Of a DNA stretch of 64,000 nucleotides, positions 25,348 to 34,784 are shown one piece after another (the stretch's first letter is position 1; every line of letters starts with the position of its first letter). Both the position numbers and the translations under genes were made by a program. The notes under the pieces are model-generated. The model searched no databases. It was not told the origin of the DNA and saw only the letters and a program-made list of their open reading frames with translations. Source of the stretch: Streptomyces sp. WAC 01529 (GTDB lineage Bacteria; Actinomycetota; Actinomycetes; Streptomycetales; Streptomycetaceae); assembly GCF_003945545.1 (NCBI RefSeq), contig NZ_CP029617.1:1217001-1281000 (forward strand), in the 5' to 3' direction.

Positions 25348-26052
25348 ATGGCGCAGTTGGAGCGGTTCGCAGAGAGCGGGGCCTCGCGGCGCGGGGTCGA
25401 CGGCGTGGTGGCACGGATGCGCGCGCTCGGCGACGACTGGCCGCCGCGCGACGGGGTGGCCGTCTTCAACCGGGTCTACCTCTCGGTCACCGAGGAGGTC
25501 CACCGAAGCATCGGCCTCGGCGCCTTCGCCGACACCCGCGCCGCGGCCACGCTGGGCGTACGGTTCGCCGAGCGCTATCTGGCGGCCGTCGACGCGGCGG
25601 CCGAAGGGCATCGGCCGCCCGCCTGCTGGCGCCCGCTCTTCCAGTACCGCCGCCATCCCGGCGTACACCCGCTGCAGTTCGCCCTCGCGGGCATCAACGC
25701 GCACATCGGCCACGATCTGGCGCTCGCCCTCGTGGACGCCTGCCGTACGCTCGGCTGCGAACCGGCCGAGCTGGAGGACGAGTTCGACCGCGTGGGCGAC
25801 ATCCTCGTATCGCTGGAGGAGCGCATCCGCGAGGAGCTGATGCCCGGCCCCGACCTCCTCCAGATCGGCGACCCGCTGACGCATCTGGCGGGTTCCTGGA
25901 GCCTGGAGCGGGCCCGCGACGGCGCGTGGGCGGCGGCCCGCACCCTGTGGGCCCTGCGCGAACTCCCCGGCGTGGCCGGGGAGTTCGGGGAGCGTCTCGA
26001 CGGGGCGGTGGGACTGGTGAGCCGGATCCTGCTCACCCCGCTCCCGGACTGA
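25348..26052 (+). CDS. DUF5995 family protein
   Basis: 234 residues. Recognised features: Val-Phe-Asn-Arg-Val-Tyr-Leu near residue 36, Phe-Ala-Glu-Arg-Tyr-Leu near 73, then His-Pro-Leu-Gln-Phe-Ala-Leu-Ala-Gly-Ile-Asn-Ala-His-Ile-Gly-His-Asp. The paired His with Asn/Asp suggests a helical bundle that might bind metal. No signal peptide or transmembrane segment. It follows the exporter by 35 bases and may be co-transcribed. The function of DUF5995 is unknown to me. Confidence 0.75.
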   Translation: MAQLERFAESGASRRGVDGVVARMRALGDDWPPRDGVAVFNRVYLSVTEEVHRSIGLGAFADTRAAATLGVRFAERYLAAVDAAAEGHRPPACWRPLFQYRRHPGVHPLQFALAGINAHIGHDLALALVDACRTLGCEPAELEDEFDRVGDILVSLEERIREELMPGPDLLQIGDPLTHLAGSWSLERARDGAWAAARTLWALRELPGVAGEFGERLDGAVGLVSRILLTPLPD

Positions 26053-26068
26053 GCGCGGCGCCCGGCGA

Positions 26069-27763
26069 CTAGTCCTCCGGCAGCTCGACCGGCGCGATCT
26101 CGTCGTACACGTCGCCCGGACCGGGGTTCGTGGTGTCCGAGGAGCCGCCGAAGTGGTGCATCACGCCCCACACCGCGTTCAGCGCGGTCTGGATCGCGCC
26201 CTCGGCCCAGCCCGCCGTCCAGGAGATGTCGTCGCCCGCGAGGAAGATGCCCCGCTTGTCCTCGGGCAGGCGGTCCTGCATGAAGTGGGTGAACAGACGC
26301 CGCTGGTAGCGGTAGTGGCCCGGCAGGTTCGCCTTGAAGGCGCCCATGAAGTAGGGCTCGTTCTCCCACGAGACGGTCACCGGGTTGCCGATGATGTGGC
26401 TGCGGATGTCGACCTTGGGGTAGATCTCGCCGAGCGACTTGAGCATGACCTCCATGCGCTCGTTCGCCGACAGGGGCAGCCACTTCAGGCTGTCGTCGCA
26501 CCAGGTGTAGGAGAGGCAGATGACGGCGGGCTTGTCCGGACCGTCGTCGAGCAGGTAGGTGCCGCGCGTCATGCGGTCGGTGAGCGTCATCGACATGACG
26601 TCACGCCCGGTCTCCTCGTCCTTGTCCAGCCAGAACGGCCGGTCGACGGGCACGAAGAGCTTCGAGCTCTCCATGTAGTGGGTGCGCTCCATCGCCGTCC
26701 AGTGGTCGATGGGGAAGAGCGAGTCGTCGCACTCGATCTTGGAGAGCAGCATCCACGACTGGGCGGTGAAGATCGCCGCCTGGTAGGTGCGGATGTCACC
26801 GGAGGCGTCGGTGACGGTGACACGGTTGCCCGCGGTGCGGGTCAGGCGGGTCACGGCGGGCTTGGGCTCGCCGCCCTCGTGCAGCGACTTCAGGGACGTA
26901 CCGAGTTCCCAGTGCACGATCTTCCGCGGCTCGCGCGCCCACAGGCGCAGGGGCAGCTGCTGGCTGCCGCCGACGATGCCGCGGTGATGGTCGTCGGCCT
27001 CGGTGTAGACGACGCGCAGGATCTCCAGGATGGAGTTCGGGAAGTCGGTGTCCCAGCCGCCGGTGCCGAAGCCGACCTGGCCGAAGATCTCGCGGTGCCG
27101 GAAGGACTTGAAGGCCTCGGACTCGCAGAGGAAGCCGTAGAAGGTCTGGTTGTCGAGCTTCTCGACGAGCTTGGCCCAGATCTCCCGGATCCTCGGCACG
27201 TCCCGCTCGCGCAGCGCGCGGTTCATGTCGGAGAAGTCCGCACCCTCCTCCAGGCAGTCGGCCCACGCCTTGGCCACGTCGCGGTAGACCTGGGGCAGGT
27301 CCTCGACGGTCTCGGCGTAGTGCGACTCGCCCTTGAGGTCCACGACCGTCGACGGCGTCGACTCGGCGAGCGGGTTCGGGAACGCCCGCGTCTTCAGGCC
27401 CACCAGGTCGATGTAGTGCTGGAGCGCCGTCGAGGAGGGCGGGAAGCGCATCGCGCCCATCTCGGCGGTCAGATCGCCGTCACAGCCCTCGAACCCGACG
27501 GTGCGCAGGCGTCCGCCGATCTGGTCGGCCTCGTAGACGACGGGCTTGAGGCCCATCTTCATCAGCTCGTACGCGGCGACGATGCCGGACAGGCCGCCGC
27601 CGATGACGGCGACCTCGGTGCCGTGCTCGGTCGCGGGTATCTGGCCGAGGCCCGCGGGGTGCGCGAGGTAGTCGTCGTACGCGTAGGGGAAGTCCGGACC
27701 GAACATGGTGATCGGCGGCTGGGCGTCGGTGTGCTGAATGGCGGTGGGCACCGTGGACGTCAT
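26069..27763 (-). CDS. L-lysine/L-arginine 2-monooxygenase (FAD, DavB-like)
   Basis: 564 residues, the length of Pseudomonas DavB (about 560), which it closely follows from memory: Met-Phe-Gly-Pro-Asp-Phe-Pro-Tyr-Ala-Tyr-Asp-Asp near residue 21, His-Pro-Ala-Gly-Leu-Gly, the FAD motif Val-Ile-Gly-Gly-Gly-Leu-Ser-Gly at about 51, Gly-Gly-Arg-Leu-Arg, and the C-terminal Gly-Asp-Asp-Ile-Ser-Trp-Thr. DavB-type enzymes oxidatively decarboxylate a basic amino acid to its amide (lysine to 5-aminovaleramide; arginine to 4-guanidinobutyramide in streptomycetes). The adjacent amidase would hydrolyse that amide. A plain amine oxidase is the fallback reading; Lys versus Arg cannot be settled here. Confidence 0.8.
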   Translation of the reverse strand: MTSTVPTAIQHTDAQPPITMFGPDFPYAYDDYLAHPAGLGQIPATEHGTEVAVIGGGLSGIVAAYELMKMGLKPVVYEADQIGGRLRTVGFEGCDGDLTAEMGAMRFPPSSTALQHYIDLVGLKTRAFPNPLAESTPSTVVDLKGESHYAETVEDLPQVYRDVAKAWADCLEEGADFSDMNRALRERDVPRIREIWAKLVEKLDNQTFYGFLCESEAFKSFRHREIFGQVGFGTGGWDTDFPNSILEILRVVYTEADDHHRGIVGGSQQLPLRLWAREPRKIVHWELGTSLKSLHEGGEPKPAVTRLTRTAGNRVTVTDASGDIRTYQAAIFTAQSWMLLSKIECDDSLFPIDHWTAMERTHYMESSKLFVPVDRPFWLDKDEETGRDVMSMTLTDRMTRGTYLLDDGPDKPAVICLSYTWCDDSLKWLPLSANERMEVMLKSLGEIYPKVDIRSHIIGNPVTVSWENEPYFMGAFKANLPGHYRYQRRLFTHFMQDRLPEDKRGIFLAGDDISWTAGWAEGAIQTALNAVWGVMHHFGGSSDTTNPGPGDVYDEIAPVELPED

Positions 27764-27812
27764 GGGGTACGGACTCCTTGCACGGAACTGAAAAGTCAGG
27801 TGAGGGGGTGGC

Positions 27813-28610
27813 TCAGACGAGGGACGCGTACAGGCCGGGGCGGCGGTCGCGCAGGTAGGGGTTGGTCTCGCGGGACGCGCTCAGGAACTCCGGGTCGACG
27901 TCGCCGACGACCAGCTCGGTGCCGCGGCCCGCGCGGGCGCGCGCCACACCGTCGGGACCGACCAGCGTGGAGAGCCCGACGAACTCGAACTCCCCTTCGG
28001 GGCCGACCCGGTTGACGTACGCGACGTACATCTGGTTCTCGAAGGCCCGCACCGGCACCACGGACTCGGCGACGAACTGGAAGGGGTGCATCTGCGCGGT
28101 GGGGACGATCAGCAGGTCGGTGCCGGCGAGGGCGTGCGCGCGGACGTTCTCCGGGAACTCGACGTCGTAGCAGATCATGAGGCCGATACGTACGCCGCCC
28201 AGCTCCACCTGGACGACGGACTGCTCGCCCGGGGTGAAGGCGTCGCGCTCGAAGCAGCCGAAGAGGTGGGTCTTGCGGTAGTTCGCGAGGCGGGCCCCCT
28301 CGGGGCCGATCAGCTGCACGGAGTTGTAGACCACCTCGCCCTCGCGCTCGGGGTAGCCGTAGGCGACGCCGATCTTGTGGCGGGCGGCGATCTCGGCGAC
28401 GGCCTTCGCGGACGCCCCGTCCGCGGGCTCGGCCAGGCGGGCCACGTCGTCACCTATGGCGTACCCGGTGAGGAACAGCTCGGCCGCGACGAGCAGCCCC
28501 GCTCCCTGGGCGGCGGCACGCCCCGCCGCCTCGTCGAGCGCCGCGAGGTTCTCGGCGACGGATCCGAGCTGCCCGGAACTCTGGAGCAGGGCGGTGCGCA
28601 GCGCAGGCAT
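27813..28610 (-). CDS. nitrilase-superfamily amidase (DavA-like)
   Basis: 265 residues. The Glu-Lys-Cys triad of the carbon-nitrogen hydrolase superfamily is complete: Glu44 (Ala-Ala-Glu-Leu-Phe-Leu-Thr-Gly-Tyr), Lys113 (Tyr-Arg-Lys-Thr-His-Leu-Phe-Gly) and Cys147 (Met-Ile-Cys-Tyr-Asp-Val-Glu-Phe-Pro-Glu). The sequence around them matches what I recall of 5-aminovaleramidase DavA. It would convert 5-aminovaleramide or 4-guanidinobutyramide to the acid plus ammonia. It sits 49 bases upstream of the monooxygenase in the same operon, giving a two-step pathway. Its promoter region carries the TTGCGC-type repeats. Confidence 0.85.
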   Translation of the reverse strand: MPALRTALLQSSGQLGSVAENLAALDEAAGRAAAQGAGLLVAAELFLTGYAIGDDVARLAEPADGASAKAVAEIAARHKIGVAYGYPEREGEVVYNSVQLIGPEGARLANYRKTHLFGCFERDAFTPGEQSVVQVELGGVRIGLMICYDVEFPENVRAHALAGTDLLIVPTAQMHPFQFVAESVVPVRAFENQMYVAYVNRVGPEGEFEFVGLSTLVGPDGVARARAGRGTELVVGDVDPEFLSASRETNPYLRDRRPGLYASLV

Positions 28611-28694
28611 GGCAGATCCTCAAGGCGTACGAAGGGTTTGGTGGGGTCCGTTAGACGGTACGGTCGGCGGCCACACGGGTACAAGACGCGACCG

Positions 28695-28754
28695 TTGCGG
28701 GCAGCCGCACGATCTGTTGCGCGTACGAAGCCCGGATCGACGATTCGTTGCGCG
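28695..28754. promoter_or_regulatory. TTGCG repeats upstream of the amidase gene
   Basis: TTGCGG at 28695, TTGCGCG at 28717 and TTGCGCG at 28748: spacings of 22 and 31 bases, near two and three helical turns. The last two are preceded by GATC-type and TTCG bases just as in the permease upstream region. Probable binding sites for the Lrp/AsnC protein encoded next door. Confidence 0.55.
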
Positions 28755-28822
28755 CGAGGGAGGCGTCCCGTCAGGGGCGCGGGGAACTGCGCGACCAGCC
28801 AGAGCACACCCGCAGCGAACGA

Positions 28823-29278
28823 CTACGCAGGCGACCCGGAAGAGAACCGCCGCATAAGGGGCGAAAGGACCAGAACGGACTTCGTCCGTTCCACGAACGG
28901 CTCCCCCGCGATCCGCTCAAGCACCCGCTCGAAATGCCGCATGTCCGCGGCGAAGATCTGAACGATCGCGTCCGCGTCCCCCGTGACGGTGGACGCGGAC
29001 GCGACTTCCGGATACCGCTCAAGCCCCCGCTTGATCGCCTCCGGCGAGGTATTGCGGCGACAGTAGATCTCGATGAACCCCTCGGTCTCCCAGCCGAGGG
29101 CCGCGGGGTCCACCCGTACGGTGAACCCCGTGATGGCACCCGTCGCCCGCAGCCGGTCCACGCGCCGCTTCACGGCGGGCGCGGAGAGCCCGACCAGCTG
29201 GCCGATGTCGGCGTAGGAGCGGCGGGCGTCCTCGGCGAGGGCGTGCACAATGCGTTCGTCGAGATCGTTCAGTCGCAC
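28823..29278 (-). CDS. Lrp/AsnC family regulator
   Basis: 151 residues. N-terminal HTH (Leu-Asn-Asp-Leu-Asp-Glu-Arg-Ile-Val-His-Ala-Leu-Ala-Glu-Asp-Ala-Arg; recognition helix Ala-Pro-Ala-Val-Lys-Arg-Arg-Val-Asp-Arg-Leu) and a C-terminal RAM/ACT effector domain (about 75-140, Val-Thr-Gly-Asp-Ala-Asp-Ala-Ile-Val-Gln). These octameric regulators bind phased direct sites and sense an amino acid. Placed between the permease (11 bases) and amidase genes, it most likely senses the lysine or arginine that the island degrades. Confidence 0.92.
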   Translation of the reverse strand: MRLNDLDERIVHALAEDARRSYADIGQLVGLSAPAVKRRVDRLRATGAITGFTVRVDPAALGWETEGFIEIYCRRNTSPEAIKRGLERYPEVASASTVTGDADAIVQIFAADMRHFERVLERIAGEPFVERTKSVLVLSPLMRRFSSGSPA

Positions 29279-29288
29279 GGGGGGTGGA

Positions 29289-30758
29289 TCACTTCTCTGC
29301 TGTGGCCAATCGGGAGCGGCTCACGCCGTACAGGAAGTAGAACACGAGCCCGACGGCCATCCAGACACCGAACACGGTCCAGGTCACGGAGTCGAGGCTG
29401 AACATGTTGTACGCGCAGAAGCCGAAGCCGAGCACCGGGAAGAGCCAGCCGAGCGGCACCCGGAAGGTGCGCGGCATGTCCGGACGCGTCCGGCGCAGCA
29501 CGATGACGGCGATGTTGACCAGGCCGAACGCGAAGAGCGTACCGATGCTGGTGGCGTCGACGAGCTTGCCGAGCGGGACGACCGAGGCGAGCGCGCCGCA
29601 GAAGAGCGACACGATGACGGTGTTCACCCGGGGCGTGCCGGTCTTCTTGCTGACCCGGCCGAACACCTTGGGGACGAGACCGTCGCGGGACATGGCGAAC
29701 AGGACGCGCGTCTGGCCGTACAGCACGGTGAGCACGACGCTCGCGATGGAGATGACGGCACCGGCGGCGAGCAGCGTGCCCCAGAAGGACTGACCGCTGA
29801 CGTCGTTCATGATCGCGGCGAGCGTGGCCTCGGAGCCCTCGAAGTCCTTCCAGTTCCAGGCGCCGACGGCGACCGCGGCGACCAGGACGTAGAGCGCCGT
29901 GACGATGATCAGCGACAGCATGATGGCGCGGGGCAGGTCGCGCTGCGGGTTCTTGGCCTCCTCACCGGCGGTGGAGGCGGCGTCGAAGCCGATGTAGGAG
30001 AAGAAGAGGCTCGCGGCGGCCGCGCTGACGCCGGCGGTGCCGAGCGGCATGAAGTCGGCGTAGTTGCCGGACTTGAAGCCCATGAAGCCGATGGTGCAGA
30101 AGAGCACGAGCGCGGCGATCTTCACGATGACCATGATCGTGTTGGCGGTCGCCGACTCCTTGGCGCCGCCGAGCAGGAAGACCATGGCGAGCAGCACGAC
30201 GATCAGGCCGGGCAGGTTGATGATCGCGCCGTCGACCTCGCCGGGCGCCGCGGAGAGCGCGTCGGGGATGGTGACGCCGATCGTCCCGTCGAGCAGTTCG
30301 TTGAGGTACTCACCCCAGCCGACGGCGACCGCAGCCACGGACACGCCGTACTCCAGGACCAGGCACCAGCCGCAGACCCAGGCGATGAGTTCACCCATCG
30401 TTGCGTACGCGTACGAGTACGAGGAGCCCGCGACCGGTATGGAACCGGCCAGCTCCGCATAGGAGAGGGCGGAGAAGAGGGCGGTGAGGCCGGCGATCAC
30501 GAAGGAGATCGTGACGGCGGGCCCGGCCTTGGGGACGCTCTCGCCGAGGACGACGAAGATGCCGGTGCCGAGCGTGGCACCGATGCTGATCATGGTCAGC
30601 TGCCACATGCCGAGGGAGCGGCGGAGCGAGCCACCCTCGCCCTGGCCACCCTCCGCGACCAGGGCTTCGACCGGCTTACGGCGCATGAGACGGCGGCCGA
30701 GGCCAGGGGCGCCCGGGGGGCTGGGGCGGTTCTGCGGGGGTGCGCCTTGGTCGAGCAC
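29289..30758 (-). CDS. APC-family cationic amino-acid permease
   Basis: 489 residues from a GTG preceded 7 bases upstream by AAGGAG. A 45-residue basic cytoplasmic N-terminus precedes about 12-13 helices. Motifs fit the CAT-type APC group: Ile-Gly-Ala-Thr-Leu-Gly-Thr-Gly-Ile-Phe-Val at helix 1, Ser-Tyr-Ala-Glu-Leu-Ala-Gly at helix 2, and Phe-Ser-Tyr-Ile-Gly-Phe-Asp-Ala in the middle. CAT-type carriers move arginine and lysine, which suits the linked monooxygenase. First gene of the catabolic island. Confidence 0.88.
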   Translation of the reverse strand: MLDQGAPPQNRPSPPGAPGLGRRLMRRKPVEALVAEGGQGEGGSLRRSLGMWQLTMISIGATLGTGIFVVLGESVPKAGPAVTISFVIAGLTALFSALSYAELAGSIPVAGSSYSYAYATMGELIAWVCGWCLVLEYGVSVAAVAVGWGEYLNELLDGTIGVTIPDALSAAPGEVDGAIINLPGLIVVLLAMVFLLGGAKESATANTIMVIVKIAALVLFCTIGFMGFKSGNYADFMPLGTAGVSAAAASLFFSYIGFDAASTAGEEAKNPQRDLPRAIMLSLIIVTALYVLVAAVAVGAWNWKDFEGSEATLAAIMNDVSGQSFWGTLLAAGAVISIASVVLTVLYGQTRVLFAMSRDGLVPKVFGRVSKKTGTPRVNTVIVSLFCGALASVVPLGKLVDATSIGTLFAFGLVNIAVIVLRRTRPDMPRTFRVPLGWLFPVLGFGFCAYNMFSLDSVTWTVFGVWMAVGLVFYFLYGVSRSRLATAEK

Positions 30759-30909
30759 GCGCTGGCTCCTTCATCGCTGCCGGTCAGGGCGGCGGGGACC
30801 CGTGGCACCCGTGTTTGAAGACGGGAGCCACCGAGCAGGCAGTCCCCGCCACACCACGTACAGCGCCTGACTCTAAGGTCCATGCCTTCCCGACCGTAAT
30901 GCAGCAACC

Positions 30910-30987
30910 TTGCGCACCAGCGGTGGATCATTGCGCACTTCCGCCCCACGCGTCGGTTCGTTGCGCGGTCCGTTTCGTCCGTTGCGT
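30910..30987. promoter_or_regulatory. phased TTGCG repeats upstream of the permease
   Basis: TTGCGCA at 30910 and 30931, TTGCGCG at 30961 and TTGCGTT at 30982, spaced 21, 30 and 21 bases. The spacing puts all on one DNA face, as wrapped Lrp-type octamers require. The same element and spacing recur before the amidase gene. Confidence 0.6.
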
Positions 30988-31010
30988 TCCGGGTGTCGCC
31001 GGGCACGGCA

Positions 31011-31042
31011 AAGGCCCCCGCGGAGGTGTCCGCGGGGGCCTT
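31011..31042 (-). terminator. guaB1 terminator
   Basis: A 14-bp perfect stem (AAGGCCCCCGCGGA with its complement) and loop of 4, 17 bases beyond the guaB1 stop. The A/T ends of the stem make it work in both directions. Confidence 0.85.
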
Positions 31043-31058
31043 CCAAAGCAGGGGGCGA

Positions 31059-32567
<1,509 letters not shown>

Positions 32568-32707
32568 TCATTCTCCCATGCCGCAGGCCGTGCGCCTCCT
32601 GGGACGATCACCCAGGCAGCCCGGGACCCCACTGGTCGAATCATCCAAAGGGCAGCGCCCCGAAGGGGCGCGGGGAACCGCGCCAAGCCCCCACGCACCC
32701 GCGGGAA

Positions 32708-33736
32708 TCAGCTGCCGTCCGGATCCGCCCGGTCGAGCGCGGGCCGCGGGGCGGGCCCCGCAACCAGCAGCTGGTCGGCGGCGGCCGTATCCGTGACCAG
32801 GCTGGTCACAAGCCCCGACCGAAGCACCGCGTCGATGGCGGCGGCCTTCCGCTGTCCGCCGGCGATGGCGACGACCTCAGGAATCCGCCGAAGCCGATCG
32901 GCTTCGACGGTGATGCACCGCTCCCCCAGGTCCCGCCCGACCCGACGCCCCTCGGCGTCGAACAGATGGGCGGACATCTCCGCGGCCACTCCCAGCGAGG
33001 CGTAATGCGCCCGCTCCTCGTCGCTGAGCATGTCGTGGACGGTGGAGATGCCCGGCTCCCAGGAGCCGATGGAGACCGCGGCGACCGTGACCTTGTCGAA
33101 GTAGTCGAAGGCGCGGGCGATCCCGGTCTGGTTGCGCAGCGCCGCCGCGGTGGCCGGGTCGGGCAGCAGCATCGGCGCGTAGATGGGGTGCGCCTCGCCG
33201 CCGGAGACCTGGGCGGCCCGGCGCACGGCCTCGACCGAGCCGCGCTCGGCGGTCCCCGCGTCGTAGACACCGGTCAGCTGCACGACCGTGCACGGCGGCA
33301 GCTGGTCGAGCGCCGCCGCCATGTGGATCGTGGAGCGCCCCCAGGCGAGGCCGAGCACATCGCCCTCGGTGACCAGCTCGCCGAGCAGGTCCGCCGCGAC
33401 CTCGCCGAGGTTCTCGGGGTCGGGCGAGTCCTCGATCTCGTCGGTGGGCGCGGGCGACTCCACCACGACCGCGTGCCGCAGGCCGTACCGGGCGCGCAGC
33501 GCGTCCGAGCGCTCGGCGTCCAGCTCCGCTGGGACCCGGATCTCGATGCGTACGAGATCCCGCTCCAGGGCGGTCTCAAGGACCCGGGCCACCTTGAAGC
33601 GGCTGACGCCGAACTCCTCGGCGATCTGGATCTTGGACTTGCCCTCGAGGTAGAAGCGGCGGGCCATGGCCGCCGCCTGCACCAGCTCCGCGGGTCCCAT
33701 CCGCATGGCTGACCGACCCGCCGACATGGCCGACAC
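32708..33736 (-). CDS. SorC/DeoR-type sugar-binding transcriptional regulator
   Basis: 342 residues from the GTG at 33736, preferred because GAGGAG is 6 bases upstream; a GTG 8 codons earlier is possible. The N-terminal HTH (Lys-Ile-Gln-Ile-Ala-Glu-Glu-Phe-Gly-Val-Ser-Arg-Phe-Lys-Val-Ala-Arg) is followed by the sugar-phosphate-binding SorC domain (about 75-330) with Leu-Gly-Leu-Ala-Trp-Gly-Arg-Ser and Gly-Gly-Gln-Arg-Lys. Such proteins respond to phosphorylated sugars. It follows rpe by about 100 bases on the same strand, so pentose-phosphate intermediates are plausible ligands. Confidence 0.87.
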   Translation of the reverse strand: MSAMSAGRSAMRMGPAELVQAAAMARRFYLEGKSKIQIAEEFGVSRFKVARVLETALERDLVRIEIRVPAELDAERSDALRARYGLRHAVVVESPAPTDEIEDSPDPENLGEVAADLLGELVTEGDVLGLAWGRSTIHMAAALDQLPPCTVVQLTGVYDAGTAERGSVEAVRRAAQVSGGEAHPIYAPMLLPDPATAAALRNQTGIARAFDYFDKVTVAAVSIGSWEPGISTVHDMLSDEERAHYASLGVAAEMSAHLFDAEGRRVGRDLGERCITVEADRLRRIPEVVAIAGGQRKAAAIDAVLRSGLVTSLVTDTAAADQLLVAGPAPRPALDRADPDGS

Positions 33737-33838
33737 GGCGCTCTCCTCACTGCTGTTCACAAACTGGGTTCGCCGTTCATCCTTGCAGATCCGGCCTAGT
33801 TGATCAGCCCTGAGGGACTGCGTTCACGTTCCCGTGGT

Positions 33839-34534
33839 TCAGTGGTCGCATGCCCAGGCACTTGACGCGGTCTTTGCCGCCGCTTGGGCACGCAATGAAC
33901 GTACCGCTTCCGCCGGATCCGTGGCGCCGTAGACCGCGGAGCCCGCGACGAAGACGTCGGCCCCGGCCTCCGCGCAGCGCTCGATGGTGTCGGCGGAGAC
34001 CCCGCCGTCGACCTGCAGCCACAGCTGGAGTCCGTGCTTGCTGATCAGCTCACGGGTGCGGCGGATCTTGGGCAGCATGATGTCGAGGAACGCCTGGCCG
34101 CCGAAGCCCGGCTCGACCGTCATGATCAGCAGCATGTCCAGCTCGGGGAGCAGGTCCTCGTACGGCTCGATGGGCGTCGCCGGCTTCAGCGCCATGGAGG
34201 CGCGGGCGCCCTTGGCGCGGATCTCGCGGGCGAGGCGGACGGGGGCGGCGGCGGCCTCCGCGTGGAAGGTCACGGACCCGGCGCCCGCCTCGACGTACTG
34301 CGGGGCCCAGCGATCGGGGTCCTCGATCATCAGGTGGCAGTCCAGGGGCGTGTCCGTGGCACGGGCCAGCGACTCCACGATCGGCACGCCGAGCGTGAGG
34401 TTCGGGACGAAGTGATTGTCCATCACGTCGACGTGGAGCCAGTCGGCGCCCTCTGGGCCCGAAACGGACTCCGCCTCCTCGGCAAGGCGGGCGAAGTCGG
34501 CGGACAGGATGCTGGGATTGATCTGCACGGCCAT
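33839..34534 (-). CDS. rpe: ribulose-phosphate 3-epimerase
   Basis: 231 residues from the ATG at 34534. It interconverts ribulose-5-P and xylulose-5-P in the pentose phosphate pathway. TIM-barrel motifs: Ile-Asn-Pro-Ser-Ile-Leu-Ser-Ala-Asp near residue 5, [12 protein letters not shown] with metal-binding His/Asp, [10 protein letters not shown] and Val-Asp-Gly-Gly-Val. Its product also feeds RibBA in this window, since ribulose-5-P is a riboflavin precursor. Confidence 0.95.
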   Translation of the reverse strand: MAVQINPSILSADFARLAEEAESVSGPEGADWLHVDVMDNHFVPNLTLGVPIVESLARATDTPLDCHLMIEDPDRWAPQYVEAGAGSVTFHAEAAAAPVRLAREIRAKGARASMALKPATPIEPYEDLLPELDMLLIMTVEPGFGGQAFLDIMLPKIRRTRELISKHGLQLWLQVDGGVSADTIERCAEAGADVFVAGSAVYGATDPAEAVRSLRAQAAAKTASSAWACDH

Positions 34535-34622
34535 GCCCCAAGCCTGCCATGCCCGGCGCGTATCGCCGACCGCGGTCCGAGCGGTGGTCACGGCACCTCC
34601 CGTGCCGGGATGCCGCGCGCCC

Positions 34623-34674
34623 CGCGCCGGCCCGCCTCGTGCGCCGCGCCGGCCCGCCTCGTGCGCCGCGCCGG
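34623..34674. repeat. 22-bp tandem repeat
   Basis: Two perfect 22-bp copies (34623-34644 and 34645-34666) plus 8 bases of a third, in the 250-base gap between rpe and rsmB. The unit contains CGCGCCGG and CCCGCCTCGT. No coding frame or stem explains it. Confidence 0.8.
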
Positions 34675-34784
34675 ACGGCGGCGTACCACCGTCCGGCGAC
34701 CGCGACCGCCCCGCCGATCTCCCCCGATCCCGCCCAACTCGCGTACGTCCGCGTCGAGTTCAGGGTACGGTCACGACGGTCGGC

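Larger units (their letters stand above)
30759..31058. other. region between permease start and guaB1 stop
   Basis: 300 bases without a gene. The permease leader and promoter occupy about 30759-30900, four TTGCG repeats lie at 30910-30987, and the guaB1 terminator is at 31011-31042. No clear -35/-10 pair was found. Confidence 0.6.
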
